Of a stretch of DNA of 64,000 nt, positions 52,955 through 62,181 are shown in pieces. Position numbers and translations under genes: made by a program. The stretch is from Pseudomonas synxantha BG33R. GTDB taxonomy: Bacteria; Pseudomonadota; Gammaproteobacteria; Pseudomonadales; Pseudomonadaceae. How positions within the stretch are numbered: the stretch's first letter is position 1; every line of letters begins with the position of its first letter. A model generated the notes under the pieces. It saw nothing but the letters and a program-made list of their open reading frames with translations, ran no database searches and had not been told where the DNA came from. The stretch covers positions 4,591,674-4,655,673 of the forward strand of contig NZ_CM001514.1 of NCBI RefSeq assembly GCF_000263715.2. The letters are read 5' to 3'.

Positions 52955-54439
52955 TTAGATCACCAACAGATCCATGAAACGGTTCACAGCCGTCGCCTCA
53001 AGCCGTGCCTGATCCTTGCACAACGCAACAATCTCGGCGCTGCGCTGCGCAGTGAACCGCGTCGCCAGGTTGGCTTTGAACTTGTCTTCCAGCAATGGGA
53101 TACCGTCCACCCGACGGCGGCGATGGCCAATCGGGTATTCCACCGCTACCTGCTCAGTGCAGGTGCCATCCATAAAGAACACCTGCACCGCATTGGCAAT
53201 GGAACGCTTGTCCGCCTCCAGGTATTCGCGGCTATAACGTGGGTCTTCAACGATGACCATCTTGTCGCGCAGTTCATCAATGATCGGGTGGGCCGCGTGG
53301 AAATCATCTTCGTAGTGCTCGGCCACCAGATTGCCGAACACCAAGGGCACGGCCGTCATGTATTGCAGGCAGTGGTCGCGATCGGCAGCGTTGGCCAATT
53401 GGCCAACCTTGGAAATAATCCGAATCGCCGACTCATGGGTGGTGATCACGATACGTTCGATTTCATGCAGACGATGCTTGACCTGCGGGTGCAAGGTCAC
53501 CGCCGCCTCGCAGGCGGTTTGCGCGTGGAATTCTGCCGGGAAACTGATCTTGAACAGCACGTTTTCCATCACGTAGGTGCCGTAGGCCTGAGGCAGGCTG
53601 AAGGCGCGCTTGTCTGTGGGCTTGAGCGCCAGGTCCTTGTTGGTGTGGCTGAACAACACGTCGTAGAACCCCCACTGCGGCGCGCTCAACACACCGGGAA
53701 TGCCCATTTCGCCACGCAGGGCGATATCCGCCAGGCGCACACCACGGCTCGATGCATCGCCTGCGGCCCAGGATTTGCGCGAGCCGGCATTCGGTGCATG
53801 GCGATAGGTGCGCAACGCCTGCCCATCAACGAAAGCGTGAGACAAGGCCGACAGCAGTTGTTCACGATTGGCGCCCATCAGCTTGGCGGTGACAGCGGTG
53901 GAGGCGACTTTGACCAGCAGCACGTGGTCAAGGCCGACGCGGTTGAAGGAGTTTTCCAGGGCGATCACTCCCTGGATTTCGTGGGCCATGATCATCGCTT
54001 CCAGCACCGCACGTACGGTGAGCGGCGCCTCGCCATTGGCCACGCGTTTTTGCGAAAGGTGATCGGCCACGGCGAGAATGCCGCCGAGGTTGTCCGAAGG
54101 GTGTCCCCATTCAGCGGCGAGCCAGGTGTCGTTGTAGTCGAGCCAACGCACGATGCAACCAATGTCCCAGGCAGCCTTGACCGGGTCGAGGCGAAACGAA
54201 GTGCCCGGCACGCGCGCGCCGAACGGCACCACGGTGCCCTCCACTATCGGCCCCAGGTGCTTGGTGCACTCGGGGAACCGCAGCGCCAGCAGGCCACAGC
54301 CAAGGGTGTCCATCAGGCAGTTGCGGGCAGTGTCCAATGCATCCCGGGAATCGATGCGGTAGTTGAGGACATAGTCGGCGATGTCCTGCAAAACCTGGTC
54401 GTAGCCGGGGCGGTTGTTCTGGTCGACGTTGGCGCTCAT
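52955..54439 (-). CDS. prpD: 2-Methylcitrate dehydratase PrpD
   Basis: PrpD dehydrates 2-methylcitrate in propionate catabolism. It has 494 residues, the family length. It belongs to the MmgE/PrpD fold, with [20 protein letters not shown] near residue 50, [20 protein letters not shown] near 98-117 and ILAVADHLS after it. Its ATG at 54439 is preceded by AGGAGA. It is the last gene of the prp set and is separated from prpF by a REP pair, which may alter mRNA stability between the two. Confidence 0.95.
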   Translation of the reverse strand: MSANVDQNNRPGYDQVLQDIADYVLNYRIDSRDALDTARNCLMDTLGCGLLALRFPECTKHLGPIVEGTVVPFGARVPGTSFRLDPVKAAWDIGCIVRWLDYNDTWLAAEWGHPSDNLGGILAVADHLSQKRVANGEAPLTVRAVLEAMIMAHEIQGVIALENSFNRVGLDHVLLVKVASTAVTAKLMGANREQLLSALSHAFVDGQALRTYRHAPNAGSRKSWAAGDASSRGVRLADIALRGEMGIPGVLSAPQWGFYDVLFSHTNKDLALKPTDKRAFSLPQAYGTYVMENVLFKISFPAEFHAQTACEAAVTLHPQVKHRLHEIERIVITTHESAIRIISKVGQLANAADRDHCLQYMTAVPLVFGNLVAEHYEDDFHAAHPIIDELRDKMVIVEDPRYSREYLEADKRSIANAVQVFFMDGTCTEQVAVEYPIGHRRRRVDGIPLLEDKFKANLATRFTAQRSAEIVALCKDQARLEATAVNRFMDLLVI

Positions 54440-54521
54440 GGCAGTTCTCCTAAAAGTTGGGTTGTTCCATCCTCAGGGTCAGGGTTAATCGTTGCGCAGG
54501 TCTGATTGCCTGCTTGTATCC

Positions 54522-54613
54522 GTGTGGGAGGGGGCTTGCTCCCGATGACGGTGGGTCAGTTAATGGATGGGGCGACTGACACCCTGCTATCGGGAGCAAG
54601 CCCCCTCCCACAT
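54522..54613. repeat. REP doublet inside the prp gene set
   Basis: GTGGGAGGGGGCTTGCTCCC (from 54524) and the inverted arm GGGAGCAAGCCCCCTCCCAC (to 54612) flank a 36-bp spacer with GACTGACACCCTGCTAT. It is the same family as 18485-18577, including the spacer style. It sits 82 bp upstream of prpD and 4 bp downstream of prpF. Confidence 0.85.
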
Positions 54614-54617
54614 AAAG

Positions 54618-55808
54618 CTAAAAAGCGTCACCCGGAACGCGGACGAAACCTTCCATCAGCACCCGTGCACTGCGGCTCATGATGGCTTTTTTCACCACCC
54701 ATTCGCCGTTCACTTGGGTGGCTTCGGCGCCGACGCGCAAGGTGCCGGAGGGGTGCCCGAAACGCACAGCGTTACGCTCGATACCGCCCGCCGCCAGGTT
54801 GACCAGGGTGCCGGAAATCGCCGCCGCCGTGCCGATCGCTACCGCCGCCGTGCCCATCATGGCGTGGTGCAGTTTGCCCATGGACAGGGCACGCACCAGC
54901 AGATCCACATCGCCGGCCTTGATTGCCTTGCCGCTGGAGGCCACATAATCCGCAGGCTTGGCTACGAACGCGACCTTGGGTGTGTGCTGGCGCTGGGCGG
55001 CTTCGTCCAGATGCTTGATCAGGCCCATGCGCAACGCGCCATAAGCCCGTACCGTCTCGAACATGGCCAGGGCCTTGGGGTCGCTGTTGATCGCGCCCTG
55101 CAGTTCGGTCCCGGTGTAGCCGAGGTCTTGAGCGTTGATGAAAATGGTCGGAATACCGGCGTTGATCAACGTGGCCTTGAAGGTGCCCACGCCCGGTACT
55201 TCCAGGTCGTCGATGAGGTTGCCGGTGGGGAACATCGAACCACCGCCGCCCTCTTCTTCCGCCGCCGGGTCGATGAATTCCAGCTGGACTTCGGCGGCCG
55301 GGAAGGTCACACCGTCCAGTTCGAAGTCGCCGGTTTCCTGCACCACGCCGTTGGTGATCGGCACATGGGCGATGATGCTCTTGCCAATATTGGCCTGCCA
55401 GATCCGCACTACCGCCGCCCCGTTCTCGGGCACGCGGGCCGGGTCAACCAGGCCCGCGCTGATGGCGAACGAACCCACTGCTGCCGACAGGTTGCCGCAG
55501 TTGCCACTCCAATCGACAAACGGCTTGTCGATGGAGACCTGGCCGAACAGATAGTCCACGTCGTGATCGGCGCGGGTGCTTTTGGCCAGGATCACGGTTT
55601 TGCTGGTACTTGAAGTGGCACCGCCCATGCCGTCGATCTGCTTGTCATAAGGGTCGGGGCTGCCGATGACCCGCAGCAACAAGGCATCGCGGGCCGCCCC
55701 CGGCACCTGCGCGACTTCGGGCAGGTCCTTGAGGCTGAAGAACACGCCCTTGCTGGTGCCGCCACGCATGTAGGTGGCGGGGATCTTGATTTGCGCTACG
55801 TGTGCCAT
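54618..55808 (-). CDS. prpF: 2-Methylaconitate cis-trans isomerase PrpF
   Basis: PrpF isomerises the 2-methylaconitate made by AcnD and is required where AcnD replaces the standard enzyme. It has 396 residues from the ATG at 55808 (AHVAQIKIPATYMRGGTSKG). Family motifs are MRGGTSKGVFF near residue 14, GMGGATSSTSKTVI near 60 and DWSGNCGNLSAAVGSFAISA near 100. It starts 11 nt after the acnD stop, so the pair is tightly coupled. Confidence 0.95.
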   Translation of the reverse strand: MAHVAQIKIPATYMRGGTSKGVFFSLKDLPEVAQVPGAARDALLLRVIGSPDPYDKQIDGMGGATSSTSKTVILAKSTRADHDVDYLFGQVSIDKPFVDWSGNCGNLSAAVGSFAISAGLVDPARVPENGAAVVRIWQANIGKSIIAHVPITNGVVQETGDFELDGVTFPAAEVQLEFIDPAAEEEGGGGSMFPTGNLIDDLEVPGVGTFKATLINAGIPTIFINAQDLGYTGTELQGAINSDPKALAMFETVRAYGALRMGLIKHLDEAAQRQHTPKVAFVAKPADYVASSGKAIKAGDVDLLVRALSMGKLHHAMMGTAAVAIGTAAAISGTLVNLAAGGIERNAVRFGHPSGTLRVGAEATQVNGEWVVKKAIMSRSARVLMEGFVRVPGDAF

Positions 55809-55819
55809 GGTAGTCCTCT

Positions 55820-58414
55820 TCAGGCGGTGGCCGCCGATTCCAGGAAATCCTGGGCAAAACGTTGCAACACGCCGCCCGCCTCGTAGATCGACACTTCTTC
55901 GGCGGTATCCAGGCGGCACGTCACCGGCACCTCGACACGTTCGCCATTCCTGCGGTTGATCACCAGGGTCAGTTGCGCGCGCGGTGTGCGCTCGCCGACC
56001 ACGTCATAGGTTTCACTGCCGTCGATCTTGAGGGTGTGGCGGTCGGTGCCCGGCAGGAACTCCAGGGGCAACACGCCCATGCCCACCAGGTTGGTGCGGT
56101 GAATGCGCTCGAAGCCTTCGGCGGCAATCGCTTCCACACCGGCCAGGCGTACGCCCTTGGCGGCCCAGTCGCGGGACGAGCCCTGGCCGTAGTCGGCACC
56201 GGCAATGATGATCAGCGGTTGCTTGCGCTCCATGTAGGTTTCAATCGCTTCCCACATCCGCGTGACCTTGCCTTCCGGCTCGATACGCGCCAGCGAGCCC
56301 TGCTTGACCTTGCCGTTTTCCTGCACCATTTCGTTGAACAGTTTCGGGTTGGCGAAGGTGGCGCGCTGCGCCGTCAGATGGTCACCACGGTGGGTCGCGT
56401 AGGAGTTGAAGTCGACTTCCGGCAAGCCCATCTTCGCCAGGTATTCCCCGGCGGCACTGCCCGGCATGATCGCATTGGACGGCGACAGGTGGTCGGTGGT
56501 GATGTTGTCCGGCAGCACCGCCAGCGGGCGCATACCCTTGAGCGGCCGCGCGCCGGCCAGTGCGCCTTCCCAGTACGGCGGGCGACGGATGTAGGTGCTC
56601 TGCGGGCGCCAGTCATACAGCGGGGTGACTTTGGGGCCGGTGTCTTCGTGAATGGCGAACATGGGGATGTACACCGCACGGAACTGCTCGGGCTTGACCG
56701 ATGCCTTGACCACCGCGTCGATCTCTTCGTCGCTCGGCCAGATATCCTGCAGGCGGATTTCCTTGCCGTCGGCATCCAGGCCGAGCACGTCCTTCTCGAT
56801 ATCGAAACGGATGGTGCCGGCAATCGCATAGGCCACCACCAGCGGCGGCGAAGCCAGGAAGGCTTGCTTGGCGTAAGGGTGAATGCGCCCGTCGAAATTG
56901 CGGTTGCCCGACAACACGGCGGTGGCGTACAGGTCACGGTCGATGATTTCCTGCTGGATCACCGGGTCGAGCGCGCCGGACATGCCGTTGCAGGTAGTGC
57001 AGGCAAAGGCCACCACGCCGAAACCGAGTTTTTCCAGCTCATGGCCCAGGCCGGCCTCTTCCAGGTACATGGCCACGGTTTTCGAGCCCGGCGCCAGCGA
57101 CGACTTCACCCACGGCTTGCGGGCCAAGCCGAGCTTGTTGGCGTTACGTGCCAGAAGCCCGGCCGCGATGACGTTGCGCGGGTTACTGGTGTTGGTGCAA
57201 CTGGTGATGGCCGCAATGATCACAGCGCCGTCGGGCATTTGCCCTGGAACTTCGTCCCACTGGCCGCTGATGCCTTTGGACGCCAGGTCACGGGTGGCAA
57301 CACGGGCGTGGGGGTTGCTGGGGCCGGCCATGTTGCGCACGACGCTGGACAGGTCGAAGGTCAGGCCACGCTCGTACTGAGCCCCTTTGAGGTCATCGGC
57401 CCACAGACCGGTGTGGCGTGCGTACTGTTCGACCAGGGCGACTTGCTCGTCTTCTCGGCCAGTGAGTTTGAGGTAGGCGATGGTCTGCTGGTCAATATAG
57501 AACATCGCTGCGGTGGCGCCGTATTCAGGAGCCATGTTGGAGATGGTCGCACGGTCGCCCAGGGTCAGTGCACTGGCCCCTTCGCCGAAGAACTCCAGCC
57601 AGGCGCCGACCACTTTCTGCTGGCGCAGGAACTCGGTGAGTGCCAGCACCATATCGGTGGCGGTGATGCCCGGTTGCAGCTTGCCGGTCAGTTCCACGCC
57701 GACGCTTTCCGGCAGGCGCATCCACGACGCACGGCCGAGCATCACGCTCTCGGCCTCCAGGCCGCCGACGCCAATGGCGATCACGCCCAGGGCATCGACG
57801 TGGGGAGTGTGACTGTCAGTACCGACGCAGGTATCCGGGAAGGCTACGCCGTCACGGACCTGAATCACCGGCGACATTTTCTCCAGGTTGATCTGGTGCA
57901 TGATGCCGTTGCCCGGCGGGATGACATCGACGTTCTTGAAGGCTTTTTTGGTCCACTCGATAAAGTGGAAGCGGTCTTCATTGCGACGGTCTTCAATGGC
58001 ACGGTTTTTCTCGAACGCCTGCGGGTCAAAGCCGCCAGCCTCGACAGCCAGGGAGTGGTCGACGATCAGTTGGGTCGGCACCACCGGGTTGACCTGCGCC
58101 GGGTCGCCGCCTTGCAGGGCGATGGCATCGCGCAGACCGGCAAGGTCCACTAGGGCGGTCTGGCCGAGGATGTCATGGCACACCACGCGCGCCGGGAACC
58201 AGGGGAAATCGAGATCGCGTTTGCGCTCGATCAGTTGGCTCAGGGATGCGTTGAGGGTGGCCGGGTCGCAACGGCGCACCAGGTTTTCGGCGAGCACGCG
58301 CGAGGTGTAAGGCAAGGTGGCGTAGGCGCCGGGGGTGATTGCTTCGACAGCCGCACGGGCGTCGAAGAAATCCAGGCGACTGCCGGGGAGCGGTTTGCGA
58401 AATTCAGTGTTCAT
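55820..58414 (-). CDS. acnD: Fe/S-dependent 2-methylisocitrate dehydratase AcnD
   Basis: AcnD is an aconitase-family enzyme dedicated to the 2-methylcitrate cycle. It has 864 residues. Substrate and cluster motifs include GNGIMHQINLEKMSPV, CVGTDSHTPHVDALGVIAIG, the 4Fe-4S cysteines in ITSCTNTSNP near 410 and ACTTCNGMSG near 475, and GADYGQGSSRDWAAKG near 735. The architecture is that of cytosolic aconitase A-like proteins. Presence of prpF next to it separates it from AcnA. Confidence 0.95.
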   Translation of the reverse strand: MNTEFRKPLPGSRLDFFDARAAVEAITPGAYATLPYTSRVLAENLVRRCDPATLNASLSQLIERKRDLDFPWFPARVVCHDILGQTALVDLAGLRDAIALQGGDPAQVNPVVPTQLIVDHSLAVEAGGFDPQAFEKNRAIEDRRNEDRFHFIEWTKKAFKNVDVIPPGNGIMHQINLEKMSPVIQVRDGVAFPDTCVGTDSHTPHVDALGVIAIGVGGLEAESVMLGRASWMRLPESVGVELTGKLQPGITATDMVLALTEFLRQQKVVGAWLEFFGEGASALTLGDRATISNMAPEYGATAAMFYIDQQTIAYLKLTGREDEQVALVEQYARHTGLWADDLKGAQYERGLTFDLSSVVRNMAGPSNPHARVATRDLASKGISGQWDEVPGQMPDGAVIIAAITSCTNTSNPRNVIAAGLLARNANKLGLARKPWVKSSLAPGSKTVAMYLEEAGLGHELEKLGFGVVAFACTTCNGMSGALDPVIQQEIIDRDLYATAVLSGNRNFDGRIHPYAKQAFLASPPLVVAYAIAGTIRFDIEKDVLGLDADGKEIRLQDIWPSDEEIDAVVKASVKPEQFRAVYIPMFAIHEDTGPKVTPLYDWRPQSTYIRRPPYWEGALAGARPLKGMRPLAVLPDNITTDHLSPSNAIMPGSAAGEYLAKMGLPEVDFNSYATHRGDHLTAQRATFANPKLFNEMVQENGKVKQGSLARIEPEGKVTRMWEAIETYMERKQPLIIIAGADYGQGSSRDWAAKGVRLAGVEAIAAEGFERIHRTNLVGMGVLPLEFLPGTDRHTLKIDGSETYDVVGERTPRAQLTLVINRRNGERVEVPVTCRLDTAEEVSIYEAGGVLQRFAQDFLESAATA

Positions 58415-58472
58415 CGTCAGGACTCGGTCACGGTAAGTTCGAAAGGTGAACTGTCGACACTGGCTTTGTTTC

Positions 58473-58561
58473 CTGTGGGAGCTGGCTTGCCTGCGATTGC
58501 ATCACTGCGGTGTGACAGGTACACCAAGGTGATGCCATCGCAGGCAAGCCAGCTCCCACAA
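58473..58561. repeat. REP doublet between prpC and acnD
   Basis: GGGAGCTGGCTTGCCTGCGA (from 58477) and the inverted TCGCAGGCAAGCCAGCTCCC (to 58558) flank a spacer containing GTGTGACAGGTACACC. This is close in family and spacer to 11495-11588. It lies within the 183-bp gap of the prp operon. Confidence 0.85.
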
Positions 58562-58597
58562 AAAAGCACATTAGCCAGCGAACACAGCCCATCCCAT

Positions 58598-59725
58598 TCA
58601 GCGACGTTCGATTGGCACGAACTTGCGCTGCTCAACGCCGATGTACTCGGCGCTTGGACGGATGATGCGGTTGTTGGCGCGCTGTTCGAACACGTGCGCG
58701 GCCCAGCCAGTCAGGCGTGAACAGACGAAGATCGGTGTGAACAGCTTGGTCGGGATGCCCATGAAGTGGTACGCCGAGGCATGGTAGAAGTCGGCGTTGG
58801 GGAACAGCTTCTTCTGTTCCCACATGGTCTTGTCGATGGCTTCAGACACCGGGAACAACACCGTGTCGCCCACTTCATCAGCGAGTTTTTTCGACCAACC
58901 CTTGATCACTTCATTACGCGGGTCGCTGTCTTTATAGATCGCGTGGCCGAAGCCCATGATCTTGTCCTTGCGCGCCAACATGCCCAGGGTGCCTTCGACC
59001 GCTTCTTCGGCCGAGGAAAAGCGCTCGATCATTTCCATCGCCGCTTCGTTGGCCCCGCCGTGCAGCGGGCCGCGCAGGGAACCGATGGCGGCGGTGACGC
59101 AGGAATACAGGTCGGACAGGGTCGAAGCGCATACCCGGGCAGTGAAGGTCGAGGCGTTGAATTCGTGCTCGGCGTAGAGAATCAGCGACACATTCATGAC
59201 TTTGACGTGCAGCTCGCTGGGTTTCTTGCCGTGCAGCAGGTGCAGGAAGTGGCCGCCGATACTCGGCTCGTCGGTCACGCAGTCGATGCGCTTGCCGTCG
59301 TGGCTGAAGCGGTACCAGTAGCACATGATCGCCGGGAATGCGGCAAGCAGGCGGTCGGTGACATCGCGCTGTACGCTGAAATCTTTTTCCGGCTCGATAT
59401 TGCCCAAAAACGAGCAACCGGTGCGCATCACGTCCATCGGGTGGGCGTCGGCGGGGATGCGTTCGAGCACTTCTTTCAATGCCTGGGGCAAGTCACGCAG
59501 TTTGCTCAGCTTGGCGCTGTAGGCGGCCAGTTCGGTCTTGGTCGGCAACTCGCCGTACAGCAACAGGTAGGCGACTTCTTCAAACTGCGCATCGGCGGCC
59601 AGTTCACGCACGTCGTAGCCACGATAGGTCAAGCCTGCACCGGCCTGGCCCACGGTCGACAGTGCGGTCTGCCCGGCAACCTGGCCACGCAGGCCGGCGC
59701 CACTCAATACTTTTGCTTCAGCCAT
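58598..59725 (-). CDS. prpC: 2-Methylcitrate synthase PrpC
   Basis: PrpC condenses propionyl-CoA with oxaloacetate. It has 375 residues, shorter than housekeeping GltA. Citrate-synthase catalytic residues fit the His in LRGPLHGGANEAAMEM near 235, the His in MGFGHAIYKDSDPR near 273, and the Asp region NADFYHASAYHFMG near 320. The N terminus LRGQVAGQTALSTVGQAGAG is typical of PrpC. It starts 42 nt after prpB. Confidence 0.95.
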   Translation of the reverse strand: MAEAKVLSGAGLRGQVAGQTALSTVGQAGAGLTYRGYDVRELAADAQFEEVAYLLLYGELPTKTELAAYSAKLSKLRDLPQALKEVLERIPADAHPMDVMRTGCSFLGNIEPEKDFSVQRDVTDRLLAAFPAIMCYWYRFSHDGKRIDCVTDEPSIGGHFLHLLHGKKPSELHVKVMNVSLILYAEHEFNASTFTARVCASTLSDLYSCVTAAIGSLRGPLHGGANEAAMEMIERFSSAEEAVEGTLGMLARKDKIMGFGHAIYKDSDPRNEVIKGWSKKLADEVGDTVLFPVSEAIDKTMWEQKKLFPNADFYHASAYHFMGIPTKLFTPIFVCSRLTGWAAHVFEQRANNRIIRPSAEYIGVEQRKFVPIERR

Positions 59726-59767
59726 GTTCGTTCTCCAATCTTGAATTTATTAGGGAGGCGCACCGCA

Positions 59768-60658
59768 TTATTTTTTCGCGGCAAACAGCGCGTCGAGCTT
59801 CTGCTCGAAGGTGTGGTAGTCGATGCGATCGTAGAGCTCCATGCGCGTTTGCATGGTGTCGATCACGTTCTGTTGGGTGCCGTCGCGACGGATCGCGGTG
59901 TAGACGTTCTCGGCAGCCTTGTTCATGGCACGGAAGGCCGAGAGCGGGTACAGCACAATGGAAACATCCGCAGATTTCAACTGTTCGGTGGTGTACAGCG
60001 GCGTCGCGCCGAACTCGGTAATGTTAGCCAGGATCGGCGCCTTTACGCGGGAAGCGAACAGCTTGTACATCTCGAGCTCGGTGATGGCTTCCGGGAAGAC
60101 CATGTCGGCACCGGCTTCGATACACGCGGCGGCACGTTCAAGGGCAGACTCCAGGCCCTCGACCGCCAGGGCGTCGGTGCGCGCCATGATCACGAAGCTG
60201 TCATCGGTACGCGCATCCACGGCAGCCTTGATGCGGTCGACCATTTCCTGCTGCGACACGATCTCTTTATTGGGGCGATGCCCGCAGCGCTTGGCGCCGA
60301 CCTGGTCTTCGATATGGATGGCGGCGGCGCCGAACTTGATCATCGACTTGACGGTGCGCGCCACGTTGAATGCCGAGGAGCCGAAACCAGTGTCCACGTC
60401 CACCAGCAGCGGCAGGTCGCAGACGTCGGTAATGCGGCGCACGTCGGTAAGCACGTCATCCAGCCCGGTAATACCCAGGTCCGGCACGCCGAGGGAACCG
60501 GCGGCAACCCCGCCACCCGACAGGTAAATAGCCTTGAAGCCGGCGCGCTTGGCCAACAACGCGTGGTTGGCATTGATTGCACCAACAACTTGCAAAGGCT
60601 GTTCGCTGGCGACTGCGTCACGGAAACGCTGGCCGGGAGTGCTGTTGTTATTACTCAT
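59768..60658 (-). CDS. prpB: 2-Methylisocitrate lyase PrpB
   Basis: PrpB cleaves 2-methylisocitrate to pyruvate and succinate, the last step of the cycle. It has 296 residues. The isocitrate-lyase family signature KRCGHRPNK is near residue 121 with the catalytic Cys inside. Metal-binding acidic residues are in [10 protein letters not shown] near 84 and IHIEDQV near 113. The ATG overlaps the regulator stop by 4 nt. The first codons (SNNNS) contain an A-rich AATAACAACA run that could bind Hfq/Crc. Confidence 0.96.
   Translation of the reverse strand: MSNNNSTPGQRFRDAVASEQPLQVVGAINANHALLAKRAGFKAIYLSGGGVAAGSLGVPDLGITGLDDVLTDVRRITDVCDLPLLVDVDTGFGSSAFNVARTVKSMIKFGAAAIHIEDQVGAKRCGHRPNKEIVSQQEMVDRIKAAVDARTDDSFVIMARTDALAVEGLESALERAAACIEAGADMVFPEAITELEMYKLFASRVKAPILANITEFGATPLYTTEQLKSADVSIVLYPLSAFRAMNKAAENVYTAIRRDGTQQNVIDTMQTRMELYDRIDYHTFEQKLDALFAAKK
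60643..60652 (-). promoter_or_regulatory. A-rich AATAACAACA motif at the prpB start, candidate Hfq/Crc site
   Basis: On the minus strand codons 3-6 of prpB read AATAACAACA, matching AANAANAA. A site just after the start codon could block initiation under catabolite repression. It is a motif match only. Confidence 0.35.
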
Positions 60659-61368
60659 GACTCACCTCGTGATGAAGGAGCGCCGTCCGGGAAGTGACGG
60701 GCGATGTTGCGTTTAGAGGCGCCGATATGCCGGCGCATCAACAGTTCGGCCAGTTCACCATCGCGATCGGCAATCGCGTCGAGAATGCGGTGGTGTTCGG
60801 CAAAGGCCTGGCGTGGACGATTGGGGGTGGCGGAAAACTGGATGCGGTACATGCGCACCAGTTGGTACAGCTCGCCGCAGAGCATTTGGGTCAGGGTGCG
60901 GTTACCGGCGCCCTGGATAATCCGATAATGAAAGTCGAAGTCGCCTTCCTGCTGGTAATAGCCGACACCGGCCTGGAACGCGGCATCGCGCTCATGGGTG
61001 TGCAATACCTGGCGCAGCTCTTCGATTTCCGCGTCGGTCATGCGCTCGGCGGCGAGGCGGCAGGCCATGCCTTCCAGGGACTCGCGGATCTCATAGAGTT
61101 CAATCAGCTCGGCGTGGCTCAACGACACAACCCGTGCGCCAACGTGAGGCACGCGCACCAGCAGGCGCTGGCCTTCCAGGCGGTGGATCGCCTCGCGCAG
61201 CGGGCCGCGGCTGATGCCGTAGGTACGCGCCAGTTCCGGCTCGGAAATCTTGCTGCCGGGGGCAATTTCACCTTTGACGATGGCGGCTTGGATACGCCGG
61301 AAGACGTTCTCGGACATGGTTTGGGAATCGTCTGACGCCGCTATCGGAATTTCCGCCTGATCCAGCAT
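60655..61368 (-). CDS. prpR: GntR/FCD regulator of the prp genes
   Basis: This 237-residue regulator heads the prp operon. The winged helix-turn-helix is at about 15-85 ([30 protein letters not shown]). The FCD domain at about 95-220 keeps the metal-ligand histidines ([21 protein letters not shown]). It differs from the sigma-54-type PrpR of enterobacteria; the symbol is used here in the Pseudomonas sense. Two TTGTCGAC sites flank its promoter, one abutting the start codon, suggesting autoregulation relieved by a methylcitrate-type intermediate. Confidence 0.9.
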   Translation of the reverse strand: MLDQAEIPIAASDDSQTMSENVFRRIQAAIVKGEIAPGSKISEPELARTYGISRGPLREAIHRLEGQRLLVRVPHVGARVVSLSHAELIELYEIRESLEGMACRLAAERMTDAEIEELRQVLHTHERDAAFQAGVGYYQQEGDFDFHYRIIQGAGNRTLTQMLCGELYQLVRMYRIQFSATPNRPRQAFAEHHRILDAIADRDGELAELLMRRHIGASKRNIARHFPDGAPSSRGES

Positions 61369-61453
61369 ATTGTCGACACCTTTAAAAGCAATGCCGCAAA
61401 AACTAGCTAATTACCCCTTAACAGTCAAAGAATAAATACACATTGTCGACAAT
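61369..61453 (-). promoter_or_regulatory. TTGTCGACAA operators upstream of prpR
   Basis: A perfect 12-bp palindrome ATTGTCGACAAT lies at 61442-61453. A partial copy, ATTGTCGACAC, lies at 61369-61379, directly before the prpR start codon, with 73 bp between them. The pattern is of the type bound by FCD-group GntR repressors. Two sites flanking the likely promoter would permit strong repression or looping. Confidence 0.6.
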
Positions 61454-61639
61454 CGTCTAATAAGCCTGAATAACCCATTCAAGGCATGGCCGCCTGCCAG
61501 CGCTGGCGCCAAAAAAGCATCATGTTAGAATGCCCGGCGTATTTGCCTGACATCCCTGGATGAAACGGCGCACGAGGGAGTTTGCGCAGCAATGCCAGTC
61601 GCCTTGAATTGAACATCGCACGGCACCGCCTCAGGATTT

Positions 61640-62176
61640 ATGAGACTCAAGCCCTTCCCCCTGTTTATTTGCCTACTGTTGCTGTCCAGCCTTGGCTTCG
61701 CCGCCGAGAAAACGGTGTATGGCCTCAATGAATACGCCAAGCTGGACGGTATCGACCTGGAAGTCGCGGCCAAGCTCGACACCGGCGCCAAGACCGCCTC
61801 GTTGAGCGCCCGCGATATAAAGCGCTTCAAGCGCAACGGCGAAACCTGGGTACGCTTCTACCTGGCCATCGACACCGCCCACTCCCACCCCATCGAACTG
61901 CCCCTGGCCCGCGTCAGCAAGATCAAGCGCCGCGCCGGCGACTACGACCCCGATGAGGACAAGAACTACACCGCCCGTCCGGTGGTTGCCCTGGATATCT
62001 GCATGGGCACTGCTTTACGCAGCATCGAAGTGAACTTGACTGACCGCAGCAGCTTCCAATACCCGCTGCTGATCGGCTCCGAAGCGCTGAAACGCTTTGA
62101 TGCGCTGGTCGACCCCAGTCTTAAATATGCAGCAGGCAAACCCGCCTGCGTCGCCGACGCTCATACCGCCGAGTAA
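61640..62176 (+). CDS. Secreted retropepsin-like protein (RimB/RloA type)
   Basis: This 178-residue protein has a signal peptide (PLFICLLLLSSLGFAAEK, cleavage near residue 22), so it is periplasmic or membrane-associated. The family was long annotated as ATP-dependent zinc protease; the aspartic-protease-like motif is LDTGAKTASLSARD near residue 50. The segment RPVVALDICMGTALRSIEVN and the closing LLIGSEALKRFDALVD complete the fold. It sits 5 nt before an inactive-transglutaminase membrane protein and an ATP-grasp ligase-like gene, a recurrent trio in pseudomonads. The substrate is not known to me. Confidence 0.85.
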   Translation: MRLKPFPLFICLLLLSSLGFAAEKTVYGLNEYAKLDGIDLEVAAKLDTGAKTASLSARDIKRFKRNGETWVRFYLAIDTAHSHPIELPLARVSKIKRRAGDYDPDEDKNYTARPVVALDICMGTALRSIEVNLTDRSSFQYPLLIGSEALKRFDALVDPSLKYAAGKPACVADAHTAE

Positions 62177-62181
62177 ACCGA

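Noticed and set aside
55862..58153. 763-codon open frame on plus, opposite acnD
   Set aside because: The same composition effect applies; it is Gly/His/Gln-rich with no motif, and AcnD cluster cysteines are intact on minus.
61496..61507. GCCAGCGCTGGC palindrome upstream of the retropepsin-like gene
   Set aside because: A 12-bp palindrome in high-GC DNA without a partner site is weak evidence; it could be chance.
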